Under the pieces are notes generated by a model, which had not been told where the DNA came from, ran no database searches, and saw nothing but the letters and a program-made list of their open reading frames with translations. The position numbers and the translations under genes are program-made. Below are positions 1 to 10,470 of a stretch of DNA of 64,000 bases, in pieces. The stretch covers positions 2,148,001-2,212,000 of the forward strand of contig NZ_JABBPK010000001.1 of the NCBI RefSeq assembly GCF_012933555.1. Direction: 5' to 3'. The stretch is from Niallia alba. GTDB taxonomy: Bacteria > Bacillota > Bacilli > Bacillales > Cytobacillaceae. Each line of letters begins with the position of its first letter. The stretch's first letter is position 1.

Positions 1-1
1 T

Positions 2-226
2 ACTATTGAAACGACAAGTAAAAAAGAAGATCGCTTGGAAAAAGAAGATGTGAATGAGTTATTGAATTTAATACTACCTTCAGAGAAAGAGCCGAAGAAA
101 AAGTCGATTCTTGAAATAGCAAAATCGATGCAAGCAGAAGGGAAAAGTATCGAAGAAATAGCAAAATCGTTAAACAAAGGCAAGACTGAAATGGAATTGC
201 TACTGAAATTTAGACAAAATTCGTAA
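2..226 (+). CDS. swrB: SwrB-like protein, C-terminal fragment
   Basis: The reading frame is open from the first base of the window, so only the last ~74 codons are present and the start lies upstream. The fragment is highly charged. It ends in a segment (roughly from KKSILEIAKSM to the C-terminus) that looks like a small helix-turn-helix: ...AKSMQAEGKSIEEIAKSLNKGKTE.. read as repeated 'EIAKS' helices. In Bacillus subtilis the gene immediately before rpsB is swrB (ylxL), a membrane-anchored activator of flagellar assembly and swarming whose C-terminus has this character. Position and sequence style agree, but the N-terminal membrane segment cannot be checked. The internal TTG at 35 is not a likely start. 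Confidence 0.6.
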   Translation, partial: TIETTSKKEDRLEKEDVNELLNLILPSEKEPKKKSILEIAKSMQAEGKSIEEIAKSLNKGKTEMELLLKFRQNS

Positions 227-232
227 ATATAC

Positions 233-261
233 TTGATTGCAAAGTTTACATATGCTATATT
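233..261 (+). promoter_or_regulatory. rpsB promoter (sigma-A type)
   Basis: TTGATT (233-238) and TATATT (256-261) are separated by exactly 17 bases, a good sigma-A promoter directly after the swrB stop and ~115 bases before rpsB. The -10 box lies inside the palindrome at 258-278. Confidence 0.6.
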
Positions 262-278
262 AACACATGGTGTTAATA
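258..278 (+). promoter_or_regulatory. Perfect palindrome over rpsB promoter
   Basis: Nine-base arms TATTAACAC (258-266) and GTGTTAATA (270-278) flank ATG. The dyad covers the end of the -10 box and the expected transcription start, which is where a repressor would bind. I do not recognise the cognate regulator. At RNA level it could also form a 5' hairpin. Confidence 0.4.
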
Positions 279-292
279 CACACGCTTTTGGA

Positions 293-331
293 TTTAATCA
301 TTGGTGCTGTAATTTTACAGTTTTGATTAAA
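293..331 (+). promoter_or_regulatory. rpsB mRNA leader stem-loop
   Basis: TTTAATCA (293-300) pairs with TGATTAAA (324-331), and an inner hairpin CTGTAA-TT-TTACAG occupies 307-320. The structure ends just before two successive ribosome-binding-like motifs, GCGGAGGAA near 342 and TTAGGAGG near 361. Ribosomal protein operons are often autoregulated through such leaders. Whether S2 binds here is inference. Confidence 0.35.
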
Positions 332-336
332 AATGA

Positions 337-1077
<741 letters not shown>

Positions 1078-1168
1078 TTAGAACCGCATGACTTGTTATA
1101 CGTATTAGTTTAGGATCATTAGATAAATAAACTTGATGGATAATAAGTAATTGTTTAGGGACTTGTGG

Positions 1169-1207
1169 AAAAGGTGATAAAGAGCAACCCTCTTATCACC
1201 TTTTTTT
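1169..1207 (+). terminator. Terminator after rpsB
   Basis: AAAAGGTGATAA-A-GAG (1169-1184) pairs with CTCTTATCACC (1190-1200) around loop CAACC with one bulged A. Seven T follow (1201-1207). Confidence 0.85.
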
Positions 1208-1279
1208 CAAGCATCCTGCTTAAAAATGAAATAAATTGGTTAAAAAAATAATACATAAACCTTAAGGAGGCAAATTACT

Positions 1280-2164
1280 ATGGCTGTTACAGCTCAAATG
1301 GTAAAAGAACTACGTGAAAAAACTGGTGCTGGAATGATGGATTGTAAAAAAGCACTTACTGAAACTAATGGTGATTTAGATAAAGCAATTGACTTCTTAC
1401 GTGAAAAAGGTATTGCAAGTGCTGCTAAAAAAGCTGATCGTGTAGCTGCTGAAGGTTCTACTTACATTTCAGTAGAGGGAAACGAAGCAGTAATTCTTGA
1501 AGTAAACTCTGAAACAGATTTCGTTGCGAAAAACGAAGGTTTCCAAAACTTAGTAAAAGAACTTGCTTCACATATCTTAGCAGTTAAGCCTGCAACTGTT
1601 GAAGAAGCACATGCTTCAAACATCATTGAAGGAACTACTGTTGAATCACACATCAATGCTGCTATTGCTAAAATTGGTGAAAAATTATCTTTACGTCGTT
1701 TTGAAATCAAAACAAAAACAGATAACGATTCATTTGGTGCTTACCTTCATATGGGCGGACGCATTGGTGTTCTAACTGTTCTAGAAGGAACTACTGATGA
1801 ATCAGCTGCTAAGGATGTTGCAATGCACATCGCTGCATTAAACCCTAAATATGTTTCTCGTGACCAAGTTTCTCAAGAAGAAGTGGCACATGAGAGAGAA
1901 GTATTAACACAACAAGCACTTAACGAAGGTAAACCAGCTAATATCGTTGAGAAAATGGTTGAAGGCCGCTTAGGTAAATATTTTGAAGATGTATGTGTAC
2001 TTGATCAATCATTTGTTAAAAACCCAGATCAAAAGGTTCGTCAATTTGTAGAATCTAAGGGTGCAACTTTACGTGAATTCGTTCGTTACGAAGTTGGAGA
2101 AGGTATCGAAAAACGTGAAGATAACTTCGCTGAAGAAGTAATGAACCAAGTAAATAAGAAATAA
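1280..2164 (+). CDS. tsf: Elongation factor Ts
   Basis: EF-Ts is the guanine nucleotide exchange factor that regenerates EF-Tu-GTP during elongation. The 294-residue protein matches the family length. It starts with the UBA-like N-domain ([19 protein letters not shown] at ~10-28) and carries the TDFVAKN motif at ~76-82, the Phe-containing loop that reaches the EF-Tu nucleotide pocket. Two core subdomains follow. ATG at 1280 is preceded by AAGGAGGC at 1263-1270. The rpsB-tsf pairing is near universal. Here they are split by ~200 bases with a terminator, and another terminator-like hairpin follows before pyrH. Confidence 0.98.
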   Translation: MAVTAQMVKELREKTGAGMMDCKKALTETNGDLDKAIDFLREKGIASAAKKADRVAAEGSTYISVEGNEAVILEVNSETDFVAKNEGFQNLVKELASHILAVKPATVEEAHASNIIEGTTVESHINAAIAKIGEKLSLRRFEIKTKTDNDSFGAYLHMGGRIGVLTVLEGTTDESAAKDVAMHIAALNPKYVSRDQVSQEEVAHEREVLTQQALNEGKPANIVEKMVEGRLGKYFEDVCVLDQSFVKNPDQKVRQFVESKGATLREFVRYEVGEGIEKREDNFAEEVMNQVNKK

Positions 2165-2186
2165 TAAGTGAACGATTAATGTTTTC

Positions 2187-2216
2187 ATAGGGGGCACCAT
2201 GGTGTTCCCTATTTTT
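2187..2216 (+). terminator. Terminator/attenuator between tsf and pyrH
   Basis: ATAGGG (2187-2192) pairs with CCCTAT (2207-2212). The inner CACC/GGTG arms pair, and G-U pairs join both stems into one helix, followed by TTTT. It lies only 31 bases before the pyrH start, so partial readthrough could set pyrH expression. Confidence 0.6.
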
Positions 2217-2246
2217 CAAGATATTAAAAATAAAGCGGAGGTTTCC

Positions 2247-2981
2247 ATGAGTAGTAATCCAAAATATAAACGTGTTGTTCTGAAATTAAGTGGGGAAGCA
2301 TTAGCCGGTGAAGCTGGATTTGGTATTAACCCTAGCGTAATAAAAAATGTAGCACAGCAAGTGAAGGAAGTTGCAGATCTTGGTGTAGAAGCTGCTGTAG
2401 TAGTTGGCGGCGGAAATATTTGGCGCGGTAAAATCGGGGAAGAAATGGGAATGGACCGTGCTAACGCTGATTACATGGGAATGCTTGCTACAGTAATGAA
2501 TTCATTGGCGCTTCAAGATAGTTTAGAGCAAATGGGCATCGAAACACGTGTCCAATCTTCTATTGAAATGAGACAGGTAGCTGAACCATATATTAGAAGA
2601 CGTGCGATTCGCCATCTTGAGAAGAAACGTGTTGTGATTTTTGCAGCAGGAACAGGAAACCCTTATTTCTCAACAGATACAACAGCTGCCCTAAGAGCTG
2701 CTGAAATTGAAGCAGATGTTATTTTAATGGCAAAAAATAATGTAGACGGCGTATATTCAGCAGATCCGAAAGTGGATAAATCTGCTACAAAATATGAAGA
2801 ACTTACTTATTTTGATGTCATTAAAGATGGTCTAGCTGTAATGGATTCAACCGCTTCATCATTATGTATGGACAATGATATTCCGTTAATTGTATTCTCT
2901 ATTATGGAAAACGGTAATATTAAAAGAGCTGTAATGGGCGAGACAATTGGAACAATAGTGAGGGGGAAAAATAATGCCTAA
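2247..2981 (+). CDS. pyrH: UMP kinase (uridylate kinase)
   Basis: UMP kinase makes UDP from UMP with ATP in de novo pyrimidine synthesis; the bacterial enzyme is a hexamer of the amino-acid-kinase fold. The frame is open from 2199, but ATG 2247 is chosen. It follows GCGGAGG at 2235-2241 and gives a 244-residue protein beginning [19 protein letters not shown], matching the family N-terminus. The upstream ATG lies within the hairpin at 2187-2216. Seen motifs are [10 protein letters not shown] (~12-21), [10 protein letters not shown] (ATP site, ~53-62), and [19 protein letters not shown] plus [14 protein letters not shown] in the C-terminal half. The last 8 bases overlap frr, implying translational coupling. 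Confidence 0.97.
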   Translation: MSSNPKYKRVVLKLSGEALAGEAGFGINPSVIKNVAQQVKEVADLGVEAAVVVGGGNIWRGKIGEEMGMDRANADYMGMLATVMNSLALQDSLEQMGIETRVQSSIEMRQVAEPYIRRRAIRHLEKKRVVIFAAGTGNPYFSTDTTAALRAAEIEADVILMAKNNVDGVYSADPKVDKSATKYEELTYFDVIKDGLAVMDSTASSLCMDNDIPLIVFSIMENGNIKRAVMGETIGTIVRGKNNA

Positions 2982-3531
2982 ACAAATTATCGCTAATACA
3001 AAGGAAAGAATGGATAAAGCAATCCAAAGTTATTCGCGTGAACTTGCAAGTATTCGAGCTGGAAGAGCAAATGCTTCGTTATTAGACAGAATCTCCGTAG
3101 ATTATTATGGAGCACCAACACCAATTAATCAACTTGCTGGTATCAGTGTTCCAGAAGCTAGATTGCTTGTTATTCAACCATATGATAAAAGTATTCTTGG
3201 GGACATTGAAAAAGCAATTCTTAAATCAGATATTGGATTAAATCCTTCTAACGATGGAAGTGTTATCCGTCTTTCTATTCCTATGCTAACGGAAGAACGT
3301 CGTAAGGAATTAGTGAAGAATGTGAAAAAAGAATCCGAAGAAGCGAAAATTGCTATTCGTAATATTCGTCGAGACGGTAATGATGACTTGAAAAAATTAG
3401 AGAAAAACGGAGATATCACAGAAGATGATCTTCGCGGTTATAATGATGATATTCAAAAATTAACTGACGAATACATCGTTAAAGTCGATGCTTTGACAAA
3501 AGAGAAAGAAAAAGAAATTTTAGAAGTATAA
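2974..3531 (+). CDS. frr: Ribosome recycling factor
   Basis: RRF, with EF-G, splits post-termination ribosomes into subunits. The 185-residue length is exactly typical. The sequence shows the three-helix-bundle pattern with conserved [23 protein letters not shown] at the N-terminus. The head domain is [13 protein letters not shown] (~43-55) and the C-terminal helix ends [13 protein letters not shown]. The start overlaps the pyrH stop region by 8 bases with a GAGGGGG ribosome site at ~2960. It is the last gene before a foldback repeat (3572-3692) and a terminator (3716-3743), so it ends the pyrH-frr transcript. Confidence 0.98.
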   Translation: MPKQIIANTKERMDKAIQSYSRELASIRAGRANASLLDRISVDYYGAPTPINQLAGISVPEARLLVIQPYDKSILGDIEKAILKSDIGLNPSNDGSVIRLSIPMLTEERRKELVKNVKKESEEAKIAIRNIRRDGNDDLKKLEKNGDITEDDLRGYNDDIQKLTDEYIVKVDALTKEKEKEILEV

Positions 3532-3571
3532 CACTAAATTAGCTTATGGAATGCGAAGTTTAATATGGTGA

Positions 3572-3692
3572 GTTGATTAAGCGTAGGATACGGGATTCCC
3601 GCGGGGGATGAGGGAAGTGTGAGACCCCACAAGTAAAGCCGAGGAGCACCATCCCTCCCCACGGAAAGCAAGAACTCCTTGGTGCAATCAAC
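3572..3692. repeat. Dispersed GC-rich foldback element, copy 1
   Basis: An intergenic block bounded by inverted GTTGATT (3572-3578) and AATCAAC (3686-3692) is much more GC-rich than its surroundings. It contains the core words GAGACCCC, AAAGC.GAGGAG and CCCCACGGAAAGC, shared with the copies at 5679, 20323 and 23151. No coding frame is convincing. The frr-uppS gap (3532-4090) otherwise holds a terminator, a promoter and a Fur-like palindrome. Confidence 0.75.
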
Positions 3693-3715
3693 AGGCTTTA
3701 TATATATGTTGATTT

Positions 3716-3743
3716 AACCCTCTACTTTATAGGGGGTTTTTTT
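3716..3743 (+). terminator. Terminator after frr
   Basis: AACCCTC (3716-3722) pairs with GGGGGTT (3732-3738) through one G-U pair, followed by a run of T to 3743. Confidence 0.75.
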
Positions 3744-3837
3744 CTTCATCTCATCAAAAACCAGATTTAAATAATGTCCAAAATATTAATTCTTTTGCCC
3801 TAAAATAGTCAAAACAAGGGAGTTTTTAATTTCATAG

Positions 3838-3865
3838 TTGCTTAAGCTGACTATTTTCCTATAAT
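3838..3865 (+). promoter_or_regulatory. Promoter for uppS-cdsA-dxr-rseP
   Basis: TTGCTT (3838-3843), a 16-base spacer and a perfect TATAAT (3860-3865). The leader to uppS is ~215 bases and includes the palindrome at 3973-3987. Confidence 0.6.
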
Positions 3866-3972
3866 ATAGAAAGGGAACTTATTCTGTTATCCTATTATTG
3901 GATAAGATTATTAGACAAAAGAATTTAATAGAAAAGTGGATCCTTGTTTATAACGAATAAATATCATTATCT

Positions 3973-3987
3973 TGATGATTATCATCA
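3973..3987. promoter_or_regulatory. Fur-box-like 7-1-7 palindrome
   Basis: TGATGAT-T-ATCATCA is a perfect 7-1-7 inverted repeat. It differs from the Bacillus Fur consensus TGATAAT-N-ATTATCA by one base per arm, and extra ATTATC hexamers flank it. It lies ~110 bases downstream of the -10 box. It may be chance in AT-rich DNA. Confidence 0.25.
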
Positions 3988-4090
3988 TAATCGTTTAGTA
4001 GAGAATATAAATAGATACAGGTCATTTACCGTATGTATATTACTGTTAATAGAAGGATACATAAGGGATCTATTTTGGAGGAGCTATTTT

Positions 4091-4867
4091 ATGTTTAACA
4101 AAATAAGGTTATGGAAGAAGAAACCTGTTTCTTCTAATCTCCAAGACCGTATATCAGCACTTAAAATGCGACAAATTCCAGAACATGTTGCAATTATCAT
4201 GGATGGAAACGGTCGATGGGCAAAAAAAAGAACCTTGCCTAGAATTGCCGGCCATCATGAAGGAATGAAATGTGTAAAGCGAATTACAACAAGTGCAAAT
4301 GATCTTGGAATTAAAGTGTTAACTTTATATGCTTTTTCCACAGAGAATTGGAAAAGGCCAAAATCGGAAGTAGATTATATTATGTCACTACCTGAACAAT
4401 TTCTCGGTACGTTCTTGCCTGAATTGATTGAAAAAAATGTTCGAGTAACTGCTATTGGTTATACAGAAGGGTTGCCGGAGTCTACACTTAATTCGCTAAA
4501 TCATGCCGTGGAACAAACAAAGTATAATACGGGTCTTCAATTAAACTTTGCTTTAAATTACGGCTCTCGGGCTGAAATCATAGATGCTGTTAAAAATGTT
4601 GTAAAAGACAGTGAAACGGGGAAAATAGAGATAGATAACTTTTCAGAAGAAATGTTTTCTACTTATTTAATGACAGGGAAAATAATTGAACCTGATCTAT
4701 TAATTCGTACAAGTGGGGAAGTAAGAATTAGCAATTTTATGTTATGGCAAATAGCTTATTCCGAGCTATATTTTACTGATGTATTATGGCCGGATTTCAG
4801 TGAACTACATTTAATCGAAGCAATCGAAGAATTTCAAAACAGACAACGCCGTTTTGGTGGAGTCTGA
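4091..4867 (+). CDS. uppS: Undecaprenyl diphosphate synthase
   Basis: This cis-prenyltransferase condenses eight isopentenyl diphosphates onto farnesyl diphosphate, giving the C55 carrier lipid for peptidoglycan and teichoic acid synthesis. The frame is open from 3944, but the start is placed at ATG 4091 after TTGGAGGAGC (258 residues, normal for the family). The upstream 49 codons have no ribosome site and overlap leader palindromes. Catalytic IMDGNGRWAKKR lies at ~36-47 (Asp38), the STENW block near 90, and the diphosphate-binding RTSGE..RISNFMLWQ block near 205. The first gene of the uppS-cdsA-dxr-rseP series. Confidence 0.96.
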   Translation: MFNKIRLWKKKPVSSNLQDRISALKMRQIPEHVAIIMDGNGRWAKKRTLPRIAGHHEGMKCVKRITTSANDLGIKVLTLYAFSTENWKRPKSEVDYIMSLPEQFLGTFLPELIEKNVRVTAIGYTEGLPESTLNSLNHAVEQTKYNTGLQLNFALNYGSRAEIIDAVKNVVKDSETGKIEIDNFSEEMFSTYLMTGKIIEPDLLIRTSGEVRISNFMLWQIAYSELYFTDVLWPDFSELHLIEAIEEFQNRQRRFGGV

Positions 4868-4886
4868 AGAGAGTTGGGTTAGAGAG

Positions 4887-5678
4887 ATGAAGCAAAGAAT
4901 CATTACAGCAGTTATTGCAATAGCCGTATTTTTACCGTTTGTATTAATTGGGAAACTACCATTAGTGTTGTTTACTTTTCTATTAGTTGGAGTCGGTATA
5001 TTTGAAATGTATCGGATGAGAAAAATATCCTTTTTTTCTGTTCCAGGGCTACTATCATTATTAGCGGTATGGATGATAGTATTGCCAAACCATTATCTTG
5101 CTAATTTGAATATGACAAAAATAGAAATTGGTTTAATTGCTGTTTTGTTATATTTAACTTATATGGTTTTTTCTAAAAATCGATTTACCTTTGATGATGT
5201 TGCATTCTCCATATTAGCTGTTATTTACATAGGAACAGGTTTTCATTTCTTCATTGAAATTAGAGAAACGCATTTAGCGTATCTTATTTATTCCTTATTT
5301 ATCATTTGGGCAACTGATTCTGGCGCATATTTTATTGGTAAAGCTATTGGTAAGAGAAAGCTATGGCCGGAAATCAGTCCAAATAAAACCGTAGAAGGTT
5401 TTTTAGGTGGTATTCTATGTGCTTTAGTGGTAGGAGTTCTATTTAGTGTGTTTGACTACATACAATGGTCTATAGGCTTTGCTTTTACTACCGTTATTTT
5501 ATCTATTTTTGGACAAATTGGGGATTTAACAGAATCAGCGTTAAAACGTTATTATGATGTAAAAGACTCTGGTAGTTTATTACCAGGACATGGCGGGATT
5601 CTTGATCGTTTTGATAGCCTTATTTTTGTCTGGCCACTTCTTTATTTTATCTTTGAACGATTTCTTGATTTAATTTAA
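4887..5678 (+). CDS. cdsA: Phosphatidate cytidylyltransferase
   Basis: CdsA makes CDP-diacylglycerol from phosphatidate and CTP in the membrane, the common precursor of phosphatidylglycerol and phosphatidylethanolamine; pgsA at 54.7 kb uses this product. ATG 4887 gives MKQRIITAVIAIAVFLP, the usual N-terminus, and 263 residues with about eight hydrophobic segments. An upstream in-frame TTG at 4854 overlapping uppS is less likely. Seen are SPNKTVEGFLGG and the C-terminal family signature built from SALKR, KDSG, LPGHGGILDRFDS. The stop codon lies inside an 8-base direct repeat created by the element at 5679-5888, so the native 3' end survived that insertion. Confidence 0.95.
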   Translation: MKQRIITAVIAIAVFLPFVLIGKLPLVLFTFLLVGVGIFEMYRMRKISFFSVPGLLSLLAVWMIVLPNHYLANLNMTKIEIGLIAVLLYLTYMVFSKNRFTFDDVAFSILAVIYIGTGFHFFIEIRETHLAYLIYSLFIIWATDSGAYFIGKAIGKRKLWPEISPNKTVEGFLGGILCALVVGVLFSVFDYIQWSIGFAFTTVILSIFGQIGDLTESALKRYYDVKDSGSLLPGHGGILDRFDSLIFVWPLLYFIFERFLDLI

Positions 5679-5888
5679 GGTTGTTTTTTTTAAAAATCGT
5701 TGTTTTTTCAATAGGAGAAAAGAATTAGTTGGAAAAATGGAGCAGCCAGAATACACGTAGACTCCTGTGGGATTAGCGAGACAGTCTGAGACCCCGGAGG
5801 CAAAGCTGAGGAGGCTTAAGCTTAGCCCCACGGAAAGCGAAGTGTATTCCGGCTGCGGGTAATAGCAACAAACTATACGAGAACAGCC
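5679..5888. mobile_element. MITE-like element with perfect 8-bp target duplication
   Basis: A 210-bp non-coding element starts GGTTGTTTTT and ends GAGAACAGCC (imperfect terminal inverted repeats; intact form GGCTGTTTTC). It is flanked on both sides by TAATTTAA (5671-5678 and 5889-5896), a perfect 8-base target duplication that includes the cdsA stop. The interior carries the foldback core (GAGACCCCGGAGGC, CCCCACGGAAAGCGAAG). It is nearly identical in its middle to 23151-23357. The ends and 8-bp duplication recall the ISL3 family (inference). It sits between cdsA and dxr. Confidence 0.8.
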
Positions 5889-5933
5889 TAATTTAAAATA
5901 AATAGTAGGAAATATGGGTGTAGGAGTGAGGTA

Positions 5934-7076
5934 GTGAAGTATATTAGTTTGCTTGGGGCAACTGGTTCGATTGGAACGCAAACCTTGGATGTTATTAAAA
6001 ATCATCCTGACATGTTCCAGTTAGTTGCCTTTTCATCAGGAAGAAATATGGAACTTACAAAAAAGATAATCCAAAAATTTAGACCATCGCTTGTTTCTGT
6101 TGCCGAAAAACAAGATTATGACCAATTAAAACAAATCTTTCCGACTATACGTTTTAGCTATGGAATGGAAGGCTTGGTTGAGGTAGCTGTTTTCGATAAA
6201 GCGGATATACTCGTGAATGCAGTAATTGGAAGCGTGGGTCTCCATCCAACGCTACAAGCAATTGAAGCTAAAAAGGTTATAGCAATTGCAAATAAGGAAA
6301 CATTAGTTACTGCAGGGCATATTGTGATGGAGGCTGCTGCAAAATATAATGTACCTGTATTACCAGTTGATAGTGAGCATTCTGCTATTTTTCAATGTTT
6401 ACAAGGGGAAAATCAAAAGAATATTGAACGCCTTATTATTACTGCTTCAGGCGGAAGCTTCCGAAATCTAAGCAGAAAAGATTTAGAGAAAGTTACAATA
6501 GAAGATGCTCTAAACCATCCAAACTGGTCAATGGGAGCAAAAATTACGATTGATTCTGCGACCATGATGAATAAAGGTTTAGAAGTAATTGAAGCACACT
6601 GGTTATTTGGGCTTCCATATGAGAAAATAGATGTATTACTACATAAAGAAAGTATTATTCATTCCATGGTAGAATTTCAGGATGGCAGTGTGATTGCTCA
6701 ATTAGGTACCCCAGATATGCGGATACCAATCCAATATGCTCTTGCGTTTCCAGAGCGTCTTCCTGTAGCACATGGGAAGCGATTAGATTTAGCTACAATT
6801 GGAAAATTACACTTTCAACATATGGATTTGGAGCGATTTAGATGTCTTCGTTTTGCCTATGAGGCTGGAAAAGCAGGTGGAACTTTACCAACTGTATTGA
6901 ATGCAGCAAACGAAGTAGCCGTACAAAAGTTCTTGAATCAGGAAATTAGCTTTCTACAAATTGAGGATTTAATCGAAAAAGCGCTAAATAGTCATCAGAA
7001 TATACTAAACCCTAGTCTTGAAGTGATCCAAGAGGTAGACTTAGAAACAAGAAAAAGAGTAAGCACACTTCTATAA
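5934..7076 (+). CDS. dxr: 1-deoxy-D-xylulose 5-phosphate reductoisomerase
   Basis: Dxr catalyses the second step of the MEP isoprenoid pathway: rearrangement and NADPH reduction of DXP to 2-C-methyl-D-erythritol 4-phosphate. This feeds the substrate chain of UppS. The 380-residue protein starts at GTG 5934 after TAGGAGTGAG. It shows the NADPH site GATGSIG (~8-14), [10 protein letters not shown] (~120), [12 protein letters not shown] (metal/substrate loop, ~148-159) and [21 protein letters not shown] (flexible loop). The full length and all catalytic blocks are intact. rseP follows 15 bases later. Confidence 0.97.
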   Translation: MKYISLLGATGSIGTQTLDVIKNHPDMFQLVAFSSGRNMELTKKIIQKFRPSLVSVAEKQDYDQLKQIFPTIRFSYGMEGLVEVAVFDKADILVNAVIGSVGLHPTLQAIEAKKVIAIANKETLVTAGHIVMEAAAKYNVPVLPVDSEHSAIFQCLQGENQKNIERLIITASGGSFRNLSRKDLEKVTIEDALNHPNWSMGAKITIDSATMMNKGLEVIEAHWLFGLPYEKIDVLLHKESIIHSMVEFQDGSVIAQLGTPDMRIPIQYALAFPERLPVAHGKRLDLATIGKLHFQHMDLERFRCLRFAYEAGKAGGTLPTVLNAANEVAVQKFLNQEISFLQIEDLIEKALNSHQNILNPSLEVIQEVDLETRKRVSTLL

Positions 7077-7091
7077 AAAGGTGGTTAAATT

Positions 7092-8357
7092 TTGTATACA
7101 GTTATAGCTTTTATCATCATTTTTGGTGCATTAGTATTTTTCCATGAATTAGGGCATTTTGTGTTAGCTAAGCGGGCAGGTATTTTATGCCGTGAGTTTG
7201 CTATTGGAATGGGACCTAAAGTTCTTTCCTTAAAAAAGGGAGAAACCGTTTATACGATTCGTCTTCTACCAATTGGAGGCTATGTTCGTATGGCAGGAGA
7301 AGATCCTGAGATGGTTGATATTAAGCCAGGTCATCGAATTGGTTTAATTCTTAATGAAAAAGAAGAAGTAACAAAATTGATTATTAACAACAAAGAAAAG
7401 TATCCAAATGCACGTGTTATTAATGTAGAAGATGCTGATTTAGAACATAAGCTTTTTATTAAAGGATACGCTGAGGAAGATGCGGAAGAAAATCTTCTCG
7501 TATTTCCGGTGAAAAAAGATGCTGTTTTTGTTGAAAATGGGATTGAAACACAAATTGCACCCTATGACCGTCAATTTGCAAGTAAATCATTAGGACAGCG
7601 AACGCTTGCTATTTTTGCAGGTCCAGCGATGAATTTCGTATTAGCTTTTCTAATCTTTATTGTTATAGCTCTATTGCAAGGCATCCCATCAAATGAGGCA
7701 AAGCTTGGAAAGTTAACAGATGATGGAGTAGCACTCAGTGCAGGACTGCATGAAGGGGATAATGTTATAAGTATTGATGGTCAATCCGTTGGATCTTGGA
7801 AAGAGGTTGTTTCCATCATTCAAAAGAGTCCCGGGGAAAACCTAGAATTTCTAATCGATCGTGATGGACAAGAAATGACCATTGATGTTACACCGAAAGA
7901 AACAGAAGTAGATGGGAAAACAATAGGTCTAGTCGGTGTCTATAGCCCGATGGAAAAATCACCATTAAAATCTATTCAATATGGAGCTACACAAACCTTT
8001 ACATGGACAAAGAATATTATTGGGGCAGTCGGTAAACTTGTCACTGGTCAGTTCTCGATTGATGCATTAGGCGGACCAGTAGCTATTTATCAATCTACAG
8101 ACACTGTAGCTCAATCAGGCATCTATTCTTTAATGAATTGGGCTGCTGTTCTAAGCATTAATTTAGGTATCATGAACTTACTTCCACTACCTGCATTAGA
8201 CGGTGGGCGACTACTGTTCTTTGCAATTGAAGCAGTTCGTGGTAAACCAATTGACCGACAAAAAGAAGGATTAGTTCATTTTATTGGTTTTGCCTTATTA
8301 ATGCTACTGATGATTGTCGTCACTTGGAATGATATCCAACGATTTTTTATAAAGTAG
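7092..8357 (+). CDS. rseP: Site-2 zinc metalloprotease RseP/RasP
   Basis: This intramembrane zinc protease cleaves anti-sigma factors and remnant signal peptides within the membrane (RasP in B. subtilis acts on RsiW, FtsL and others). The 421-residue protein starts at TTG 7092 after AAAAGGTGG. Seen are the HELGHF zinc motif at 18-23 in the first membrane helix, one PDZ domain (~200-280, including LHEGDNVISIDGQSV) and the third metal ligand in NLLPLPALDGGRL (~360-372) in a late membrane helix. The position between dxr and proS matches B. subtilis rasP. Confidence 0.96.
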   Translation: MYTVIAFIIIFGALVFFHELGHFVLAKRAGILCREFAIGMGPKVLSLKKGETVYTIRLLPIGGYVRMAGEDPEMVDIKPGHRIGLILNEKEEVTKLIINNKEKYPNARVINVEDADLEHKLFIKGYAEEDAEENLLVFPVKKDAVFVENGIETQIAPYDRQFASKSLGQRTLAIFAGPAMNFVLAFLIFIVIALLQGIPSNEAKLGKLTDDGVALSAGLHEGDNVISIDGQSVGSWKEVVSIIQKSPGENLEFLIDRDGQEMTIDVTPKETEVDGKTIGLVGVYSPMEKSPLKSIQYGATQTFTWTKNIIGAVGKLVTGQFSIDALGGPVAIYQSTDTVAQSGIYSLMNWAAVLSINLGIMNLLPLPALDGGRLLFFAIEAVRGKPIDRQKEGLVHFIGFALLMLLMIVVTWNDIQRFFIK

Positions 8358-8366
8358 GGTACTATT

Positions 8367-8398
8367 CATTCCCCTTGTTGAAAGGGGAATGTTGTTTT
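8367..8398 (+). terminator. Terminator after rseP
   Basis: CATTCCCCTT (8367-8376) pairs perfectly with AAGGGGAATG (8382-8391) around a 5-base loop, followed by TTGTTTTG. Confidence 0.75.
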
Positions 8399-8414
8399 GT
8401 GGAGAAGGTTTTTT

Positions 8415-8545
8415 GTAGATGAATGCTGCTCGTTGATAGTGGCACATGGACATAAGATTCACCGTAAGAGAGGGGGTATTCCTTGTGAGGTCTCCCCTTC
8501 CCCACAAGAGTCTTGTGTCGGAGCAGCATGAACTCGGGGTAATAA
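8415..8545. repeat. Dispersed GC-rich foldback element, divergent copy
   Basis: The outer arms ATGCTGCTC (8423-8431) and GAGCAGCAT (8521-8529) are inverted. The inside holds AGGTCTCCCC and CACAAGAGTCTTGTG, which on the minus strand resemble the GACTC..GGGGAGA core of the other copies. It occupies most of the rseP-proS gap and has no coding frame. Confidence 0.5.
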
Positions 8546-8604
8546 ACTTTATTTCTTCGTAACAACATTATAAACATATACAAATAATAGAGGTGCAAAC
8601 ATAG

Positions 8605-10311
<1,707 letters not shown>

Positions 10312-10330
10312 GCGAAAAACAGGATAAAAG

Positions 10331-10366
10331 AAAAAGATTTAGCCAATTGCTAAATCTTTTTCTTTT
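10331..10366 (+). terminator. Terminator after proS
   Basis: Perfect 13-base arms AAAAAGATTTAGC (10331-10343) and GCTAAATCTTTTT (10349-10361) enclose CAATT, followed by more T. Confidence 0.9.
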
Positions 10367-10421
10367 TGTGTATTGGATTGTATGCTAAACTGCTTTAAGT
10401 AAATGAACAGTTTTTTATCTG

Positions 10422-10430
10422 TGATATAAT
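10422..10430 (+). promoter_or_regulatory. Extended -10 promoter for polC
   Basis: TGATATAAT is a perfect TATAAT preceded by the TGn extension. No good -35 lies 17 bases upstream, so this looks like an extended -10 promoter ~40 bases before polC. Confidence 0.5.
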
Positions 10431-10470
10431 ATTTTTATAGAATTTAGCAAGAGTGGAAGGAGCGACATAA

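Noticed and set aside
2199-2246. Upstream start for pyrH at 2199
   Set aside because: That ATG is within a terminator-like hairpin. ATG 2247 has a proper ribosome site and matches family N-termini.
3887-3905. TTATCC/GGATAA dyad upstream of uppS as an operator
   Set aside because: Six-base arms with a 7-base spacer are expected by chance in AT-rich DNA, and it matches no known site.
3944-4090. Extended N-terminus for uppS (49 extra codons)
   Set aside because: No ribosome site at 3944, the length would exceed the family, and the stretch contains leader palindromes. ATG 4091 has TTGGAGGAGC.
5670-6005. Minus-strand frame across the 5679 element
   Set aside because: The composition and overlap with a non-coding foldback element and the dxr start argue against a gene.
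8358-8604. T-box leader for proS
   Set aside because: No GGGTGGNACC-type T-box motif; the gap is a terminator plus a foldback repeat.
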